Shown here piece after piece: positions 63,901 through 64,000 of a stretch of 64,000 nucleotides of DNA. The translations under genes and the position numbers were made by a program. This DNA is from Pyropia yezoensis (Eukaryota; Rhodophyta; Bangiophyceae; Bangiales; Bangiaceae): contig CM020619.1 of assembly GCA_009829735.1 (NCBI GenBank), forward strand, positions 21,495,598-21,559,597. Direction: 5' to 3'. The first letter of the stretch is position 1. Each line of letters opens with the position of its first letter. The notes below the pieces were generated by a model. It saw only the letters and a program-made list of their open reading frames with translations. It was not told where the DNA came from and did no database searches.

Positions 63901-64000
63901 TCGGTAGACACAACCGCGTGGGTGTCGTCGATCTCCTTGTCGCCCGACCCCAAGGCGAGGGAGGTTGACAACGCCTGACTTCAGGCGCGTCCGCCAGGCA

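Larger units (their letters stand above)
56762..64000 (+). mobile_element. Ty3/gypsy element B, 3' truncated by the window
   Basis: 5' LTR, primer site, gag, frameshift module, pol with a chromodomain-like end, and the beginning (on the minus strand) of an antisense ORF. Same family as element A but clearly diverged. Its pol is damaged by single-base indels near 59850, 60609, 62694, 62912 and 63080, while gag is intact. The 3' LTR must lie beyond 64000. Confidence 0.93.

Overview
This is nuclear DNA from a GC-rich eukaryote. A Bangiales-type red alga (Porphyra/Pyropia-like) is my best guess, but it is an inference. It rests on GC-rich host genes full of Gly/Ala/Pro homopolymers, very long G and C runs, spliceosomal-type introns, a tRNA-Ser whose T-loop is interrupted as in tRNA genes known from the red alga Cyanidioschyzon, and a mix of Ty3/gypsy, chromoviral and Ty1/copia retrotransposons. 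There are no bacterial operons or Shine-Dalgarno sites.

Layout. 1-7712: the 3' part of a Ty3/gypsy element (element A, + strand: gag, protease, RT, RNase H, integrase, chromodomain-like end), followed by a long antisense ORF, a polypurine tract and the 3' LTR. Element A ends inside an exon of a YHYH-domain host gene (7718-8609). 8610-11945: homopolymer-rich DNA with no supported gene. 11946-15068 (+): a zf-4CXXC_R1-type cysteine-rich protein. 15600-16838 (-): an RBBP9-like alpha/beta hydrolase that lacks its catalytic residues. 17266-17368 (-): tRNA-Ser(AGA) with an anticodon-loop intron and an ectopic T-loop insert. 17798-22759 (-): a TIMELESS/Tof1-like fork-protection protein. Host reading frames change only at long G or C runs. 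25400-30000: repeats and two decayed transposase-like units (-).

31798-46348: a Ty1/copia element (-) with 428-bp LTRs and the target duplication GTGAT. Its integrase region was split by a 7455-bp chromovirus (34109-41563, -) with 847-bp LTRs and the duplication ACAGG. LTR differences (3 in 428 against 2 in 847) agree with the nesting order. The chromovirus carries an extra two-zinc-finger ORF ahead of gag. 47152-47960 (+): a decayed J-domain protein. 48000-53700: low-complexity DNA with a 127-bp minisatellite and an ankyrin fragment (-). 56762-64000: element B, a relative of element A, running off the right edge.

The most unusual signal is in elements A and B. Their LTRs, coding DNA and antisense ORF hold dozens of short perfect inverted repeats. 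The arms differ from site to site, but nearly all surround a five-base core of the form R-A-S-T-Y (AAGTT, AAGTC, AACTC, GAGTC and so on). At several homologous places both elements keep the hairpin with different, compensating bases. Both elements also share a gag-pol frameshift module: GGGAAAC, a 6-nt spacer holding the gag stop, then a hairpin.
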